Assembly: GCF_009674765.1 (NCBI RefSeq)
Contig: NZ_WKKF01000004.1
Span: forward strand, 224,669 to 288,668
Direction of reading: 5' to 3'
Length of the DNA stretch: 64,000 bases
DNA from: Metabacillus idriensis
GTDB lineage: Bacteria; Bacillota; Bacilli; Bacillales; Bacillaceae
Both the position numbers and the translations under genes were made by a program. The notes beneath the pieces are model-generated. The model saw nothing but the letters and a program-made list of their open reading frames with translations. It was not told the origin of the DNA and searched no databases. Position 1 is the stretch's first letter, and each line of letters starts with the position of its first letter. Positions 1 to 9,643 of the stretch are shown here, piece after piece.

Positions 1-693
<693 letters not shown>

Positions 694-746
694 ATGATAT
701 CTGTTTGGTATCGTTTTCATACCTATTAACAGGAGGAATATAACGA

Positions 747-2507
747 ATGAGAAAAACGAAAATAGTCTGTACGATCGGCCCTGCAAGTGAAAGTGTTGAA
801 AAGCTTACGCAATTAATGGAAGCCGGTATGAACGTTTCACGCTTAAACTTCTCTCATGGAGATTTCGAAGAGCACGGAGCTCGCATCAAAAACATTCGCG
901 AAGCATCGGCAAAGCTTAATAAGGATATTGCAATCCTCTTGGATACTAAAGGACCTGAAATCCGCACGCACTCCATGCAGGACGGTGCAATCGAGTTAGT
1001 TGCAGGGTCAGAAGTGATCGTGTCAATGACTGAGGTACTTGGAACAGCTGATAAGTTCTCTATCTCATACGAAGGTTTAATTGATGATGTACATGCAGGA
1101 TCAATCATTTTGCTTGATGATGGTCTGATCGGACTTGAAGTTCTTGAAATGAACAAACAAGCGAAAGAAATCAGAACAAAGGTTTTAAACACAGGTACAT
1201 TAAAGAACAAAAAAGGTGTCAATGTTCCAGGCGTAAGCGTTAAGCTTCCGGGAATTACGGAGAAAGATGCAAATGATATCGTTTTTGGAATCGAGCAGGG
1301 AGTAGACTTTATCGCTGCATCATTCGTACGACGTGCAGCAGATGTTCTTGAAATTCGCGAATTGCTTGAAAAACATGATGCGGGGCACATTCAAATCATC
1401 CCTAAAATTGAAAACCAGGAAGGTGTCGATAACATCGACGAGATTCTTGAGGTTTCAGATGGTTTAATGGTTGCACGCGGTGACTTGGGTGTTGAAATTC
1501 CAGCTGAAGAAGTGCCATTGGTTCAAAAAGACCTAATTAAAAAGTGCAACGCTTTAGGCAAACCGGTTATTACAGCTACACAAATGCTTGACAGCATGCA
1601 GCGCAATCCACGCCCGACACGCGCGGAAGCAAGTGACGTCGCAAACGCCATTTTTGACGGTACTGATGCAATCATGCTATCGGGTGAGACGGCTGCAGGA
1701 TCATACCCTGTTGAAGCTGTTCAAACTATGAATAACATTGCTTCACGTGCTGAACAAGCTCTTGATTACAAGCAAATCCTTGCAAAGCGCAGTGAACAGG
1801 CTGACATGACAATTACGGATGCAATTGGACAATCGGTTGCGCATACAGGACTTAACTTGAAAGCTGCTGCAATTGTAGCAACGACTGAAAGCGGGCATAC
1901 GGCGAGAATGATTTCAAAATACCGTCCTAAAGCTCCGATCGTGGCTGTTACTTCATGTGAGTCAGTTTCACGTAAGCTTGCTCTTGTTTGGGGCGTATAC
2001 CCACGCAATGGTCAAAAAGCAGCATCAACAGATGAAATGCTTGATCAGGCAGTACAAGAGTCTCTTCAGTCTGGAATTGTTAAGCATGGTGATTTAGTTG
2101 TCATTACTGCAGGCGTGCCAATCGGCGAAACTGGCACTACGAACTTAATGAAAGTTCACGTTGTTGGCGATGTGATTGCTAAAGGACAGGGAATCGGACG
2201 CAAAACAGCGTTTGGAAAAGTTGTTGTGGCAAGCTCAGCATCTGATGCTGAATCAAAAATGACTCAGGGTGCTATTTTAGTTTCTCAAAGCACAGATCGT
2301 GATATGATGGGCGCATTAGAGCAAGCATCAGCATTAATTACAGAAGAAGGCGGATTAACAAGCCATGCTGCTGTAGTTGGCTTAAGTCTTGGAATTCCTG
2401 TAATCGTAGGAGTGGAAAATGCAACTTCTATCCTGAAAGATGGTCAGGAAATCACAGTTGATGGATCACGCGGCGCCATCTATCAAGGTCATGCAAGTGT
2501 TCTTTAA
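747..2507 (+). CDS. pyk: Pyruvate kinase with C-terminal PEP-utiliser-like domain
   Basis: Pyruvate kinase transfers phosphate from phosphoenolpyruvate to ADP in the last step of glycolysis. The 586-residue protein starts [14 protein letters not shown], has the barrel and B domain, and shows the active-site signatures IPKIENQEG and [11 protein letters not shown]. Residues about 480-586 form the extra domain typical of Bacillus and Geobacillus pyruvate kinases. It resembles the swivelling phosphohistidine domain of PEP synthase and PTS enzyme I, with GGLTSHAA placing His at residue 540. The start has AGGAGG at good distance. A strong terminator follows directly, so the pfkA-pyk unit ends here. 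Confidence 0.98.
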   Translation: MRKTKIVCTIGPASESVEKLTQLMEAGMNVSRLNFSHGDFEEHGARIKNIREASAKLNKDIAILLDTKGPEIRTHSMQDGAIELVAGSEVIVSMTEVLGTADKFSISYEGLIDDVHAGSIILLDDGLIGLEVLEMNKQAKEIRTKVLNTGTLKNKKGVNVPGVSVKLPGITEKDANDIVFGIEQGVDFIAASFVRRAADVLEIRELLEKHDAGHIQIIPKIENQEGVDNIDEILEVSDGLMVARGDLGVEIPAEEVPLVQKDLIKKCNALGKPVITATQMLDSMQRNPRPTRAEASDVANAIFDGTDAIMLSGETAAGSYPVEAVQTMNNIASRAEQALDYKQILAKRSEQADMTITDAIGQSVAHTGLNLKAAAIVATTESGHTARMISKYRPKAPIVAVTSCESVSRKLALVWGVYPRNGQKAASTDEMLDQAVQESLQSGIVKHGDLVVITAGVPIGETGTTNLMKVHVVGDVIAKGQGIGRKTAFGKVVVASSASDAESKMTQGAILVSQSTDRDMMGALEQASALITEEGGLTSHAAVVGLSLGIPVIVGVENATSILKDGQEITVDGSRGAIYQGHASVL

Positions 2508-2520
2508 GTAAATACAGACA

Positions 2521-2550
2521 AAAAGAGAAGGGCTTTTCCTTCTCTTTTTT
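2521..2550 (+). terminator. Rho-independent terminator of pyk
   Basis: An 11-base stem (AAAAGAGAAGG with CCTTCTCTTTT) with a short loop ends in a T run just after the pyk stop codon. Confidence 0.92.
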
Positions 2551-2598
2551 GCATGCATTCCATATACTCTTTATATACGACAAAATGAGGTGCATTAG

Positions 2599-2985
2599 AT
2601 GAGATATTTGCTGCCGTTTTTAATCATCATCCCAGCATGTGAAATTGGCATCCTTCTTTTCTCAGGCAAAACGATCGGAATCATTCCAACGATCCTTCTG
2701 ATCATTGCAACTGGAATAGCTGGAGCATGGCTGGCAAAGAAGCAGGGAATGGAAGCGATCCGAAAAGTTCAGCGTGAAATCAGCTTTGGAAATATACCTG
2801 GTGATGCCATAATTGACGGGCTATGCGTTCTCGTTGGGGGCTTGCTTCTATTAACACCGGGTTTTATAACAGATTTAACAGGGTTTGTTTTATTAATCCC
2901 TGCAACAAGAAAATTTGTAAAACCGCTGCTGCAAAAGTGGATCAGCAGAATAATCGATCAAAATCGATTTACAATTATACGATAG
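2599..2985 (+). CDS. fxsA: FxsA family cytoplasmic membrane protein
   Basis: A 128-residue membrane protein of the FxsA family. In E. coli overexpressed FxsA suppresses F-exclusion of phage T7, but its normal role is unclear. The sequence begins MRYLLPFLIIIPACEIGILL and has hydrophobic segments near residues 3-22, 25-46 and 70-98, including the family-like GGLLLLTPGFITDLTGFVLLIP stretch split over the third segment, then a basic tail. It stands alone between terminators, next to the convergent ytvI gene, where B. subtilis has its homologue (ytzA). Function beyond family membership cannot be inferred. Confidence 0.88.
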   Translation: MRYLLPFLIIIPACEIGILLFSGKTIGIIPTILLIIATGIAGAWLAKKQGMEAIRKVQREISFGNIPGDAIIDGLCVLVGGLLLLTPGFITDLTGFVLLIPATRKFVKPLLQKWISRIIDQNRFTIIR

Positions 2986-3018
2986 AACCGCCTGAGCTTT
3001 TTGCATCAGCGGTTTTTT
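2986..3018 (+). terminator. Terminator of fxsA
   Basis: AACCGCCTGA pairs with TCAGCGGTT around a short loop and is followed by TTTT. It lies right at the fxsA stop codon and before the end of convergent ytvI. Confidence 0.8.
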
Positions 3019-3076
3019 CCTGTTTGCCAATACAGAAAAGCGGATTCTTATCTGTTATGCCTGCGCTAAAAGGGAG

Positions 3077-4183
3077 CTATTTTTTAGCAGTGATAAATGT
3101 CCAAATATCTTCAAATACTCCTGCATTGTGAAGGGCATTGAATATGACTAAAGAAACTGGTCCGACAATTAAACCAAGAAACCCAATCAATTTGAAACCT
3201 ACAAATAACGAAATCAGAGTAGCAAGAGGATCAAGTCCAATCGTTGAAGATAAAATCTTGGGTTCCATCATTTGACGCTGAATCAATATGATCAGATATA
3301 AAACACCTAAACCAATAGCAAACGGCAGATCGCCGCTGAATGCTGAGTAAATGATCCACGGGACGAAAACCAGACCAGTTCCCAGATAAGGAAGCAAATC
3401 AACAATTCCAATCAGCAAAGCAATTGTAATTGCATAATCCACCCTTAGGAAGAGTAACCCTATTAATACGATAATTGTTGTGATGCTGATTAAAATCAGC
3501 TGAGCTTTAATGAAACCAAGCAAGGCTTTTTTTAAATCATCAACAACTGTTCTGCCGCTTTTTCTCGCTTTAAGAGGAAGGTATTTGCGCAGCAGCTTCT
3601 GAAATTTGTACCAGTCTTTGCTGATGAAAAAAGCCGCCAGCAAGGAGAAAATCGTCACTGTTGCAGCGTTCGGGAGCCAGCTGATCAACAGCGGAATATT
3701 CTCAAGCAGTCCTTTTAAAAAGTCGGCTGCATTTGATCCGATTTTTTCGCCTGCATTTTGAATATTGGCAAGGATCGTGGCCTGCTGACTTGAATCAAGC
3801 GTATTAAATAAAGCAGCAATATCTTCATAGATGGGAAGCACACGGTCCCCAATGAATGTCTCAATATAAACCACAAGTGCTTTGAAATGCTCAGGCACGG
3901 ACGATGCAAGATACGTTGTACCCGTTACGAGTTCAGTGACCAGCAAAGTAATAATGCCTGCGAAAATGACAAAAAGAAAGGCGATAGATAGAAAAACGGC
4001 AGCACTTCGGACCATTTTTTTTTCGAGCAGATTGACCATCGGGTTAATGAAGAGCGCAAGGATGAGTCCTATAATAAACGGATAAGTGAGAGCCGAGACA
4101 TAATAGACAGAGGCGAGCACAGCGGCAATGATGCCTGCAACGGCAAGCGTTCTGACAGCAATTTGTATAACATAAGCATTCAA
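3077..4183 (-). CDS. ytvI: AI-2E family transporter-like sporulation membrane protein YtvI
   Basis: A 368-residue polytopic protein of the AI-2E transporter superfamily (PerM/YtvI group). In B. subtilis YtvI is a sporulation-associated integral membrane protein; the substrate is not established. Two hydrophobic segments lie near residues 10-50 and one near 60-85, then a soluble middle part, and further segments at about 155-180, 220-250, 258-290 and 310-350. The motif LLPYLGTGLVFVPW and the final GLIVGPVSLVIFNAL region are typical of the family. The gene is read on the reverse strand, divergent from ytwI, and its start has GGAGGGGAT just upstream. Confidence 0.9.
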   Translation of the reverse strand: MNAYVIQIAVRTLAVAGIIAAVLASVYYVSALTYPFIIGLILALFINPMVNLLEKKMVRSAAVFLSIAFLFVIFAGIITLLVTELVTGTTYLASSVPEHFKALVVYIETFIGDRVLPIYEDIAALFNTLDSSQQATILANIQNAGEKIGSNAADFLKGLLENIPLLISWLPNAATVTIFSLLAAFFISKDWYKFQKLLRKYLPLKARKSGRTVVDDLKKALLGFIKAQLILISITTIIVLIGLLFLRVDYAITIALLIGIVDLLPYLGTGLVFVPWIIYSAFSGDLPFAIGLGVLYLIILIQRQMMEPKILSSTIGLDPLATLISLFVGFKLIGFLGLIVGPVSLVIFNALHNAGVFEDIWTFITAKK

Positions 4184-4338
4184 ATGATCCCCTCCTGTTC
4201 ATCATTCAGATTTTTTATAGGTTAAGATCGTTTATATATTTCGGTACTTGTGTCGAGCAAGAGGTCCCATACTCTTTGCAGAAAAGAAATCTGTATCTGC
4301 CGCTGTGCCGGCAAAGGCTTTTGAAAGGAAGTAATAAA

Positions 4339-4797
4339 ATGAATCAACCTGTCCTATTCTTAATCATATTATTGATCGTTGGATTTCTTGCCAAAAATCA
4401 ATCATTAATGTTTGCAGTCGGTTTTTTACTAGTAGTGAAATTGACCGGCCTTGATACGAAATTGTTTCCTCATATCCAGGCAAAGGGGATAAATTGGGGT
4501 GTCACCGTTATTACGATCGCTGTTTTGGTTCCGATTGCTACCGGTGATATTGGATTTAAGCAGCTGACAGAGGCAATGAGATCGTCCTATGCATGGATTG
4601 CTTTGGGAGCCGGGATTGCAGTGGCCCTTATTGCTAAAAACGGTTTGACGCTGCTTGCTGAAGATCCTCATATCACTACAGCTCTTGTGTTTGGAACCAT
4701 TTTAGCAGTGTCTTTATTTGGGGGAGTTGCCGTTGGACCGCTGATTGGAGCAGGAATTGCCTATTTGGTCATGCAAACGGTTAAATTTTTTGGTTAA
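4339..4797 (+). CDS. ytwI: DUF441 family membrane protein (YtwI)
   Basis: A small DUF441 membrane protein of 152 residues with four predicted hydrophobic segments (about 5-20, 50-70, 80-105 and 115-145). No biochemical role is established for the family. The reading frame is open 63 bases further upstream, but the ATG at 4339 (MNQPVLFLIILLIVG) has AAAGGAAG eight bases before it, while the upstream option would add a basic, non-conserved-looking leader. Position between ytvI and citZ matches B. subtilis. Confidence 0.87.
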   Translation: MNQPVLFLIILLIVGFLAKNQSLMFAVGFLLVVKLTGLDTKLFPHIQAKGINWGVTVITIAVLVPIATGDIGFKQLTEAMRSSYAWIALGAGIAVALIAKNGLTLLAEDPHITTALVFGTILAVSLFGGVAVGPLIGAGIAYLVMQTVKFFG

Positions 4798-4902
4798 TAT
4801 AATAAATTCTGATACAATAAGTGAGAAGGCGCCTTTAAAACTCATTTTTCTTCTTAAATATCATTTTTCTGACAAATTTTTTGGTTCTGGAAATTCTTTT
4901 CG

Positions 4903-4931
4903 TTCACAAAAATCAGATAATTGTTTATAAT
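4903..4931 (+). promoter_or_regulatory. Sigma-A promoter candidate upstream of citZ
   Basis: TTCACA, a 17-base spacer and a perfect TATAAT are seen about 260 bases before the citZ start. The intergenic region of nearly 400 bases between ytwI and citZ holds no supported gene, so this promoter most likely serves citZ (and icd) with a long leader. Confidence 0.65.
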
Positions 4932-5021
4932 GGGTATAGGCAGTTTCATTCCGCCTTCTTATTAATTAAAGTCACAATTGAAGATAACATTCGATGTGGC
5001 TATTATATTAGCTGTAAATGT

Positions 5022-5080
5022 AAGCATTTTCTTTTTAAAAAATGCTTGTGTATTGAGCAAGCGCTCGGTCGTTTAAACGA
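5022..5080 (+). promoter_or_regulatory. Inverted repeats in the citZ leader
   Basis: Two dyads are visible. AAGCATTTT (5022-5030) pairs with AAAATGCTT (5039-5047) around an 8-base loop, and TCGTTTAAACGA (5069-5080) is a perfect 12-base palindrome. The first could be an RNA hairpin but lacks a T run, so it is not a standard terminator. Either could be an operator. In B. subtilis citZ is controlled by CcpC and CcpA, but I cannot match these dyads firmly to those consensus sites. Confidence 0.4.
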
Positions 5081-5190
5081 TTGAAAGATTGGGCAAATAA
5101 AAAGAAAAAGACCAGTTTGTCGAATGCTATCTTTTATTGTTGACGAGAAGAGCGGATCAATGGGGATATTTTTGCAAAGGAGAGATTTAC

Positions 5191-6309
5191 ATGACAACAA
5201 CACGGGGTCTAGAAGGAGTAGTTGCTACTACTTCATCTGTAAGTTCTATTATTGATGATACTCTTACATATGCGGGGTATAATATCGATGATTTAGCAGA
5301 GAATGCTAGTTTCGAAGAGGTCGTTTATTTATTGTGGCATAGAAAGCTTCCAACGAAAGACCAGCTTGCCGAAATTAAAAAAGAACTTGCTGAGAATGCT
5401 GAAATACCGCAGGAGGTTGTTGATCACTTTAAATCATACGATTTAAAATCTGTACATCCGATGGCAGCTCTGCGTACAGCTGTATCTCTTCTTGGCTTGT
5501 TTGACAGTGAAGCAGATGTAATGGATCCGGAAGCTAACTACCGCAAAGCGATCCGCCTTCAGGCTAAACTGCCGACAATTGTTTCAGCATTTGCCCGAAT
5601 CCGTAAAGGACTTGAGCCTATTAAACCAAAATCTGATGCTAGTTTAGCAGCGAACTTCCTGTATACTTTAACTGGCGAAGAGCCGAGCAGTGTAGCAGTT
5701 GAAGCTTTCAACAAAGCGCTGGTCCTTCATGCGGATCATGAGCTCAATGCATCTACATTTACAGCACGGGTATGTGTAGCAACATTATCAGATGTTTATT
5801 CCGGCGTGACTGCAGCAATCGGAGCTCTTAAAGGGCCTCTTCATGGCGGCGCAAATGAAGCAGTTATGAAAATGCTCAAAGAAATCGGCGATGTTGATAA
5901 CGTTGAGTCATACGTGCATGAAAAGTTCGCACGCAAAGAAAAAATTATGGGCTTTGGACACCGTGTGTACCGCCAAGGTGATCCTAGAGCGAAACATCTG
6001 AAGGAAATGTCTGAAAAATTGACGAACCTGACTGGTGAGCCAAAATGGTTTGAAATTTCTACAAAAATTGAAGAAGTCGTAACAAGTGAAAAATCCATTC
6101 CGCCAAACGTAGATTTTTATTCAGCATCTATGTACCACAGCTTAGGAATCGATCATGATTTGTTCACGCCTATCTTTGCAGTCAGCCGTGTATCCGGATG
6201 GCTCGCTCATATTCTTGAGCAATATGAGAACAACCGTCTGATCCGCCCGCGTGCAGATTATACAGGTCCAGACATGCAGAAATATGTCCCAATCGAACAG
6301 CGCGGCTGA
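5191..6309 (+). CDS. citZ: Citrate synthase
   Basis: Citrate synthase condenses acetyl-CoA and oxaloacetate to citrate, entering the TCA cycle. At 372 residues it has the size of the small Gram-positive enzymes. Catalytic residues can be placed at His218 (LHGGANE), His257 (MGFGHRVYR) and Asp308 (NVDFYSASMY). The start at 5191 (MTTTRGLEGV) has AAAGGAGAG seven bases upstream; the frame is open 54 bases further but without a ribosome site. citZ, icd and mdh are in the classical Bacillus order, although a long hairpin and a repeat lie between citZ and icd. Confidence 0.97.
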   Translation: MTTTRGLEGVVATTSSVSSIIDDTLTYAGYNIDDLAENASFEEVVYLLWHRKLPTKDQLAEIKKELAENAEIPQEVVDHFKSYDLKSVHPMAALRTAVSLLGLFDSEADVMDPEANYRKAIRLQAKLPTIVSAFARIRKGLEPIKPKSDASLAANFLYTLTGEEPSSVAVEAFNKALVLHADHELNASTFTARVCVATLSDVYSGVTAAIGALKGPLHGGANEAVMKMLKEIGDVDNVESYVHEKFARKEKIMGFGHRVYRQGDPRAKHLKEMSEKLTNLTGEPKWFEISTKIEEVVTSEKSIPPNVDFYSASMYHSLGIDHDLFTPIFAVSRVSGWLAHILEQYENNRLIRPRADYTGPDMQKYVPIEQRG

Positions 6310-6324
6310 TCTCTTTTAAAGATT

Positions 6325-6361
6325 AGAGGCCTTTTACAGTGAAAACTGGACCGGCCTCTTA
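6325..6361 (+). terminator. Hairpin after citZ, likely terminator or attenuator
   Basis: AGAGGCC and GGCCTCT form the outer stem. CAGT-GAAA-ACTG can form an inner hairpin. The following sequence is only moderately T-rich, so readthrough to icd is likely. Confidence 0.6.
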
Positions 6362-6377
6362 TTGAAGAATCAGAAAC

Positions 6378-6521
6378 CAGGCGATTCCGCTTTTCTAAGC
6401 TGTCTAGCTCCACCGCCTAACTCCTCGGCCAGAACAAAATCCCCCAAAAAGTCAAAACCGGACTTTTCGGGTGATTTCTTATCTGTCTGTCGGAGCTAAC
6501 CAGGCGGTTCCGCTTTTCTAA
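6378..6521 (+). repeat. Structured dispersed repeat, copy R1 (between citZ and icd)
   Basis: This is a non-coding element of the repeat family found eight times in this window. The core runs from TGTCTAGCTCC to CCGCTTTTCTAA. It is preceded at 6378-6398 by a 21-base near-copy of its own 3' end (one mismatch to 6501-6521), suggesting a remnant of a tandem partner. Internal hairpin: AAATCCCCC...GTC-loop-GAC...GATTT. Flanking arms: CCGCCT (6413-6418) pairs with AGGCGG (6502-6507), and CTCC (6421-6424) or TAGCTCC (6405-6411) with GGAG(CTA) at 6492-6498. Confidence 0.85.
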
Positions 6522-6549
6522 CTATCATACATAACAGGAGGTAATTATT

Positions 6550-7818
6550 TTGACACAAGGACAAAAGATTACAGTAACAGATGGAGTATTAAACGTACCT
6601 AACAATCCAATCATTCCATTTATCGAAGGGGACGGAATTGGTCCAGATATCTGGGCAGCAGCTTCACGCGTTTTAGAAGCAGCAGTTGATAAAGCATATA
6701 ATAGCGAAAAGAAAATTGAGTGGAAAGAAGTTTTAGCAGGAGAAAAAGCATTTAACAAAACTGGAGAATGGCTTCCTGAAGAAACACTTGAAGTGATCCG
6801 CGAATACTTCATCGCGATTAAAGGACCTTTGACGACTCCAGTAGGCGGAGGAATTCGCTCATTGAATGTTGCTCTTCGTCAAGAGCTCGATTTGTTCACT
6901 TGCCTTCGTCCTGTACGCTATTTTAATGGAGTTCCTTCTCCAATTAAGCGTCCTGAAGATACAGACATGGTCATTTTCCGCGAAAATACGGAAGATATCT
7001 ATGCTGGAATTGAGTATGCTAAAGGATCTGAGGAAGTAGAAAAATTGATTTCATTCCTTAAAAATGAGTTAGGCGTTAATAAAATCCGCTTCCCTGAAAC
7101 TTCAGGCATCGGTATTAAGCCTGTTTCTGAAGAGGGAACTCAGCGTTTAGTGCGTGCTGCAATCAATTATGCAATTAAAGAAGGCCGCAAATCAGTTACT
7201 CTCGTTCACAAAGGAAACATCATGAAGTATACTGAAGGTGCTTTCAAGAACTGGGGCTATGAACTGGCAGAAAAAGAATTTGGAGATCAAGTATTTACTT
7301 GGGCTGAATATGACCGCATCGTTGAAAAAGACGGTAAGGATGCTGCAAACAAAGCACAGCAGGATGCAGAAGCTGCCGGCAAAATCATTGTAAAAGATTC
7401 GATCGCAGATATCTTCCTTCAGCAGATCTTAACTCGTCCGCGTGAATTTGACGTAGTTGCAACAATGAACTTAAACGGAGACTACATTTCTGATGCCCTT
7501 GCTGCTCAAGTAGGCGGAATCGGTATTGCTCCTGGAGCAAATATCAACTATGAAACTGGACATGCTATCTTCGAAGCTACGCATGGCACAGCTCCTAAAT
7601 ATGCAGGACTTGATAAAGTAAATCCATCATCTGTAATTCTTTCCGGTGTGTTAATGCTTGAGCACTTAGGATGGAATGAAGCAGCTAAGTTAGTTGTTGA
7701 TGCAATGGAACAATCAATCTCAGACAAAGTAGTTACGTATGACTTTGCCCGTTTAATGGACGGCGCTAAAGAAGTAAAATGCTCTGAGTTCGCTGATGCG
7801 TTAATCAGCAAAATGTAA
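6550..7818 (+). CDS. icd: Isocitrate dehydrogenase (NADP+)
   Basis: NADP-dependent isocitrate dehydrogenase decarboxylates isocitrate to 2-oxoglutarate. The 422 residues match the B. subtilis length (423). The substrate loop [18 protein letters not shown], the metal-binding Asp region near [15 protein letters not shown] and the cofactor loop [12 protein letters not shown] are present. The start is TTG: it follows AGGAGG at good distance and there is no in-frame ATG nearby that leaves the conserved N-terminus intact. It is followed by a hairpin and mdh 70 bases on. Confidence 0.97.
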   Translation: MTQGQKITVTDGVLNVPNNPIIPFIEGDGIGPDIWAAASRVLEAAVDKAYNSEKKIEWKEVLAGEKAFNKTGEWLPEETLEVIREYFIAIKGPLTTPVGGGIRSLNVALRQELDLFTCLRPVRYFNGVPSPIKRPEDTDMVIFRENTEDIYAGIEYAKGSEEVEKLISFLKNELGVNKIRFPETSGIGIKPVSEEGTQRLVRAAINYAIKEGRKSVTLVHKGNIMKYTEGAFKNWGYELAEKEFGDQVFTWAEYDRIVEKDGKDAANKAQQDAEAAGKIIVKDSIADIFLQQILTRPREFDVVATMNLNGDYISDALAAQVGGIGIAPGANINYETGHAIFEATHGTAPKYAGLDKVNPSSVILSGVLMLEHLGWNEAAKLVVDAMEQSISDKVVTYDFARLMDGAKEVKCSEFADALISKM

Positions 7819-7828
7819 GGAAACCAGT

Positions 7829-7860
7829 AAGGCTATTTTTCTTCTTTGAAAAATAGCCTT
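7829..7860 (+). terminator. icd-mdh intergenic hairpin
   Basis: A perfect 12-base stem (AAGGCTATTTTT with AAAAATAGCCTT, 8-base loop) lacks a T run. It could stabilise the icd message or partly terminate ahead of mdh. Confidence 0.6.
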
Positions 7861-7888
7861 ATCATACATAGTAAAGGGGATGTTTTGA

Positions 7889-8827
7889 ATGGGAATGAAA
7901 CGCAAAAAGGTTTCAGTAATCGGTGCAGGCTTTACTGGTGCGACAACTGCATTTTTGTTAGCTCAAAAAGAACTCTCAGATGTCGTATTAGTAGATATTC
8001 CGCAGCTTGAGAATCCTACTAAAGGGAAAGCTTTAGATATGTTAGAAGCAAGCCCTGTTCAAGGATTTGATGCTAATATAATTGGAACAAGCGATTATGC
8101 AGATACAGCTGATTCTGATATTGTCATCATTACAGCAGGCATCGCCCGCAAACCTGGTATGAGCCGGGATGACTTAGTTCAAACAAACCAAAAAATTATG
8201 AAAAACGTTACAAAGGAAATTGTGAAATACTCTCCAAATACAATCATCATTGTTTTAACAAATCCTGTCGATGCTATGACATACACTGTGTATAAAGAAT
8301 CAGGATTCCCGAAAAGCCGTGTCATCGGACAATCAGGCGTACTTGATACAGCCCGTTTCCGTACATTCGTAGCACAAGAGCTGAATCTTTCAGTGAAAGA
8401 TGTAACAGGTTTTGTACTGGGCGGACACGGAGACGATATGGTGCCGCTCGTGCGCTACTCATATGCAGGCGGTATTCCCCTTGAAACATTAATCCCGAAA
8501 GACCGTTTAGAAGCAATAGTTGAGAGAACACGCAAAGGCGGCGGAGAGATTGTTAACTTATTAGGCAATGGCAGCGCGTATTATGCTCCAGCAGCTTCAT
8601 TAGTTGAAATGTCAGAAGCGATCCTTAAAGATCAGCGCCGCGTAATCCCAGCGATTGTTTACCTCGAAGGCGAATATGGCTATAAAGGAATTTACTTAGG
8701 CGTTCCAACGATCCTTGGAGGAAACGGGCTTGAGCAAATTATTGAGCTTGAATTAACAACTGACGAAAAAGAAGCTTTAACAAAGTCTGCAGAATCTGTA
8801 AAAAGCGTCATGAAAGTTCTTACTTAA
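7889..8827 (+). CDS. mdh: Malate dehydrogenase, LDH-like type
   Basis: NAD-dependent malate dehydrogenase interconverts malate and oxaloacetate. It has 312 residues, the B. subtilis length, with the Rossmann motif [10 protein letters not shown] near residue 12, the NAD-binding Asp in VVLVDIPQ, the substrate loop around RKPGMSRDD, and the catalytic His in [13 protein letters not shown]. Lactate dehydrogenase-like architecture with Arg in the specificity loop supports malate. The start ATG follows AAGGGGATG. Confidence 0.97.
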   Translation: MGMKRKKVSVIGAGFTGATTAFLLAQKELSDVVLVDIPQLENPTKGKALDMLEASPVQGFDANIIGTSDYADTADSDIVIITAGIARKPGMSRDDLVQTNQKIMKNVTKEIVKYSPNTIIIVLTNPVDAMTYTVYKESGFPKSRVIGQSGVLDTARFRTFVAQELNLSVKDVTGFVLGGHGDDMVPLVRYSYAGGIPLETLIPKDRLEAIVERTRKGGGEIVNLLGNGSAYYAPAASLVEMSEAILKDQRRVIPAIVYLEGEYGYKGIYLGVPTILGGNGLEQIIELELTTDEKEALTKSAESVKSVMKVLT

Positions 8828-8832
8828 TAACT

Positions 8833-8856
8833 CTGGAGTTGGAGAGAGATCTCCAG
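8833..8856 (+). terminator. Hairpin after mdh
   Basis: CTGGAG and CTCCAG pair around 12 bases, followed by a modest T/C-rich stretch. This is a weak terminator candidate just before the cre site. Confidence 0.45.
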
Positions 8857-8874
8857 CTTCTTTGCGAAAGAAAT

Positions 8875-8888
8875 TGTAAACGTTTTCA
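8875..8888 (+). promoter_or_regulatory. cre site (CcpA operator) upstream of the MaoC-like gene
   Basis: TGTAAACGTTTTCA fits the catabolite-responsive element consensus TGWAANCGNTNWCA at every fixed position. It lies 20 bases before the ATG of the next gene, a position where bound CcpA would block transcription during growth on good sugars. It could also act as a roadblock to transcripts from mdh. Confidence 0.8.
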
Positions 8889-8907
8889 CTTTTGGAGGTG
8901 ACCGAAA

Positions 8908-9384
8908 ATGCTGCTTGGCAAAAAAAGAAAACTTGGGAGACAAATCGATGAAATCACTACAGGAGAAAAATTAACACTTACTGAGAAGATTGAAGATAAA
9001 GATCTGCTCCTGTATCTTGGTCTGACAAATGATGCAAACCCGCTGTACATTCAGCATGACTATGCCTCATTAACACCTTATGAAAAACCGATTGTACCAA
9101 GTATCATGCTTACAGGAATTATTACTTCTGCTGTTTCTAAATATTTACCGGGACCAGGAAGTCACATTCTGCAGCAGAATCTTTCGTTTCCTCTGCCAGT
9201 TTATCATTACAGCATGATTCAATTTTTCTTTGAAGTCACAGATGTTAATAAAGCAGAGAATCAGATTACCTTGCGTGTAGAAGCACAGAATGAAAAAGAA
9301 GTGACTGTTATCGAAGGATCGATCATTGTTGTACCGCCTGTTCAGCTTTCTTCAATGGACGGGCATGCTCTTGAAAATTTTTAA
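8908..9384 (+). CDS. MaoC-like hot-dog fold protein (putative enoyl-CoA hydratase/dehydratase)
   Basis: A 158-residue protein with the MaoC dehydratase pattern: a basic N-terminus, then LGLTNDANPLYIQHDYA with the usual Asp/Asn...His arrangement of R-specific enoyl-CoA hydratases (residues about 45-58), and the IVPSIMLTGIITSAVSKYLPGPGS helix. Related proteins hydrate enoyl-CoA or enoyl-ACP thioesters; the substrate here is not predictable. It stands between mdh and phoPR, where I do not recall a gene in B. subtilis. The cre site directly upstream suggests carbon catabolite repression, which would fit a role in fatty-acid use. Confidence 0.82.
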   Translation: MLLGKKRKLGRQIDEITTGEKLTLTEKIEDKDLLLYLGLTNDANPLYIQHDYASLTPYEKPIVPSIMLTGIITSAVSKYLPGPGSHILQQNLSFPLPVYHYSMIQFFFEVTDVNKAENQITLRVEAQNEKEVTVIEGSIIVVPPVQLSSMDGHALENF

Positions 9385-9391
9385 ACCTGTC

Positions 9392-9430
9392 ATACCAGTG
9401 TCCTACAGCGGATGCTGGTATTTTTTTTTT
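9392..9430 (+). terminator. Terminator after the MaoC-like gene
   Basis: ATACCAG pairs with CTGGTAT and is followed by a run of about ten T. Confidence 0.85.
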
Positions 9431-9551
9431 AGGAGCGGTTCCTTTTGTTCTGCTAAGAATACGATAGGAATTTGTCTGCTTTTATTGGTCATTCTAAAGA
9501 ATAGTAACCTGCCTGATTAGAGGAGGATTTGTATGATCTGAAAGAAAACAT

Positions 9552-9579
9552 TTGTTCAATTGCATCTATCCTCTATAAT
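9552..9579 (+). promoter_or_regulatory. Promoter candidate for phoPR
   Basis: TTGTTC, a 16-base spacer and a perfect TATAAT lie about 65 bases before phoP. Just upstream, at 9519-9541, a strong ribosome site (AGAGGAGG) is followed by a two-codon ORF ATG-ATC-TGA. The rest of the 260-base gap shows no gene. Confidence 0.5.
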
Positions 9580-9643
9580 GGAGATATAAAAAGAGATAAG
9601 CGATTTGGATTGTTTGGGGTAAAACTATTTGGTGGAGGCTTAT

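Noticed and set aside
854-1390. 178-codon reverse-strand frame inside pyk
   Set aside because: It is a shadow of the highly expressed pyk coding sequence, with no ribosome site and a composition reflecting antisense codons. The same holds for other long antisense frames, such as 26318-26767 in thrS and 55448-55912 in uvrC.
5017-5030. Possible cre site in the citZ leader (TGTAAATGTAAGCA)
   Set aside because: The central CG and the following T of the consensus are missing, with at least three fixed positions wrong.
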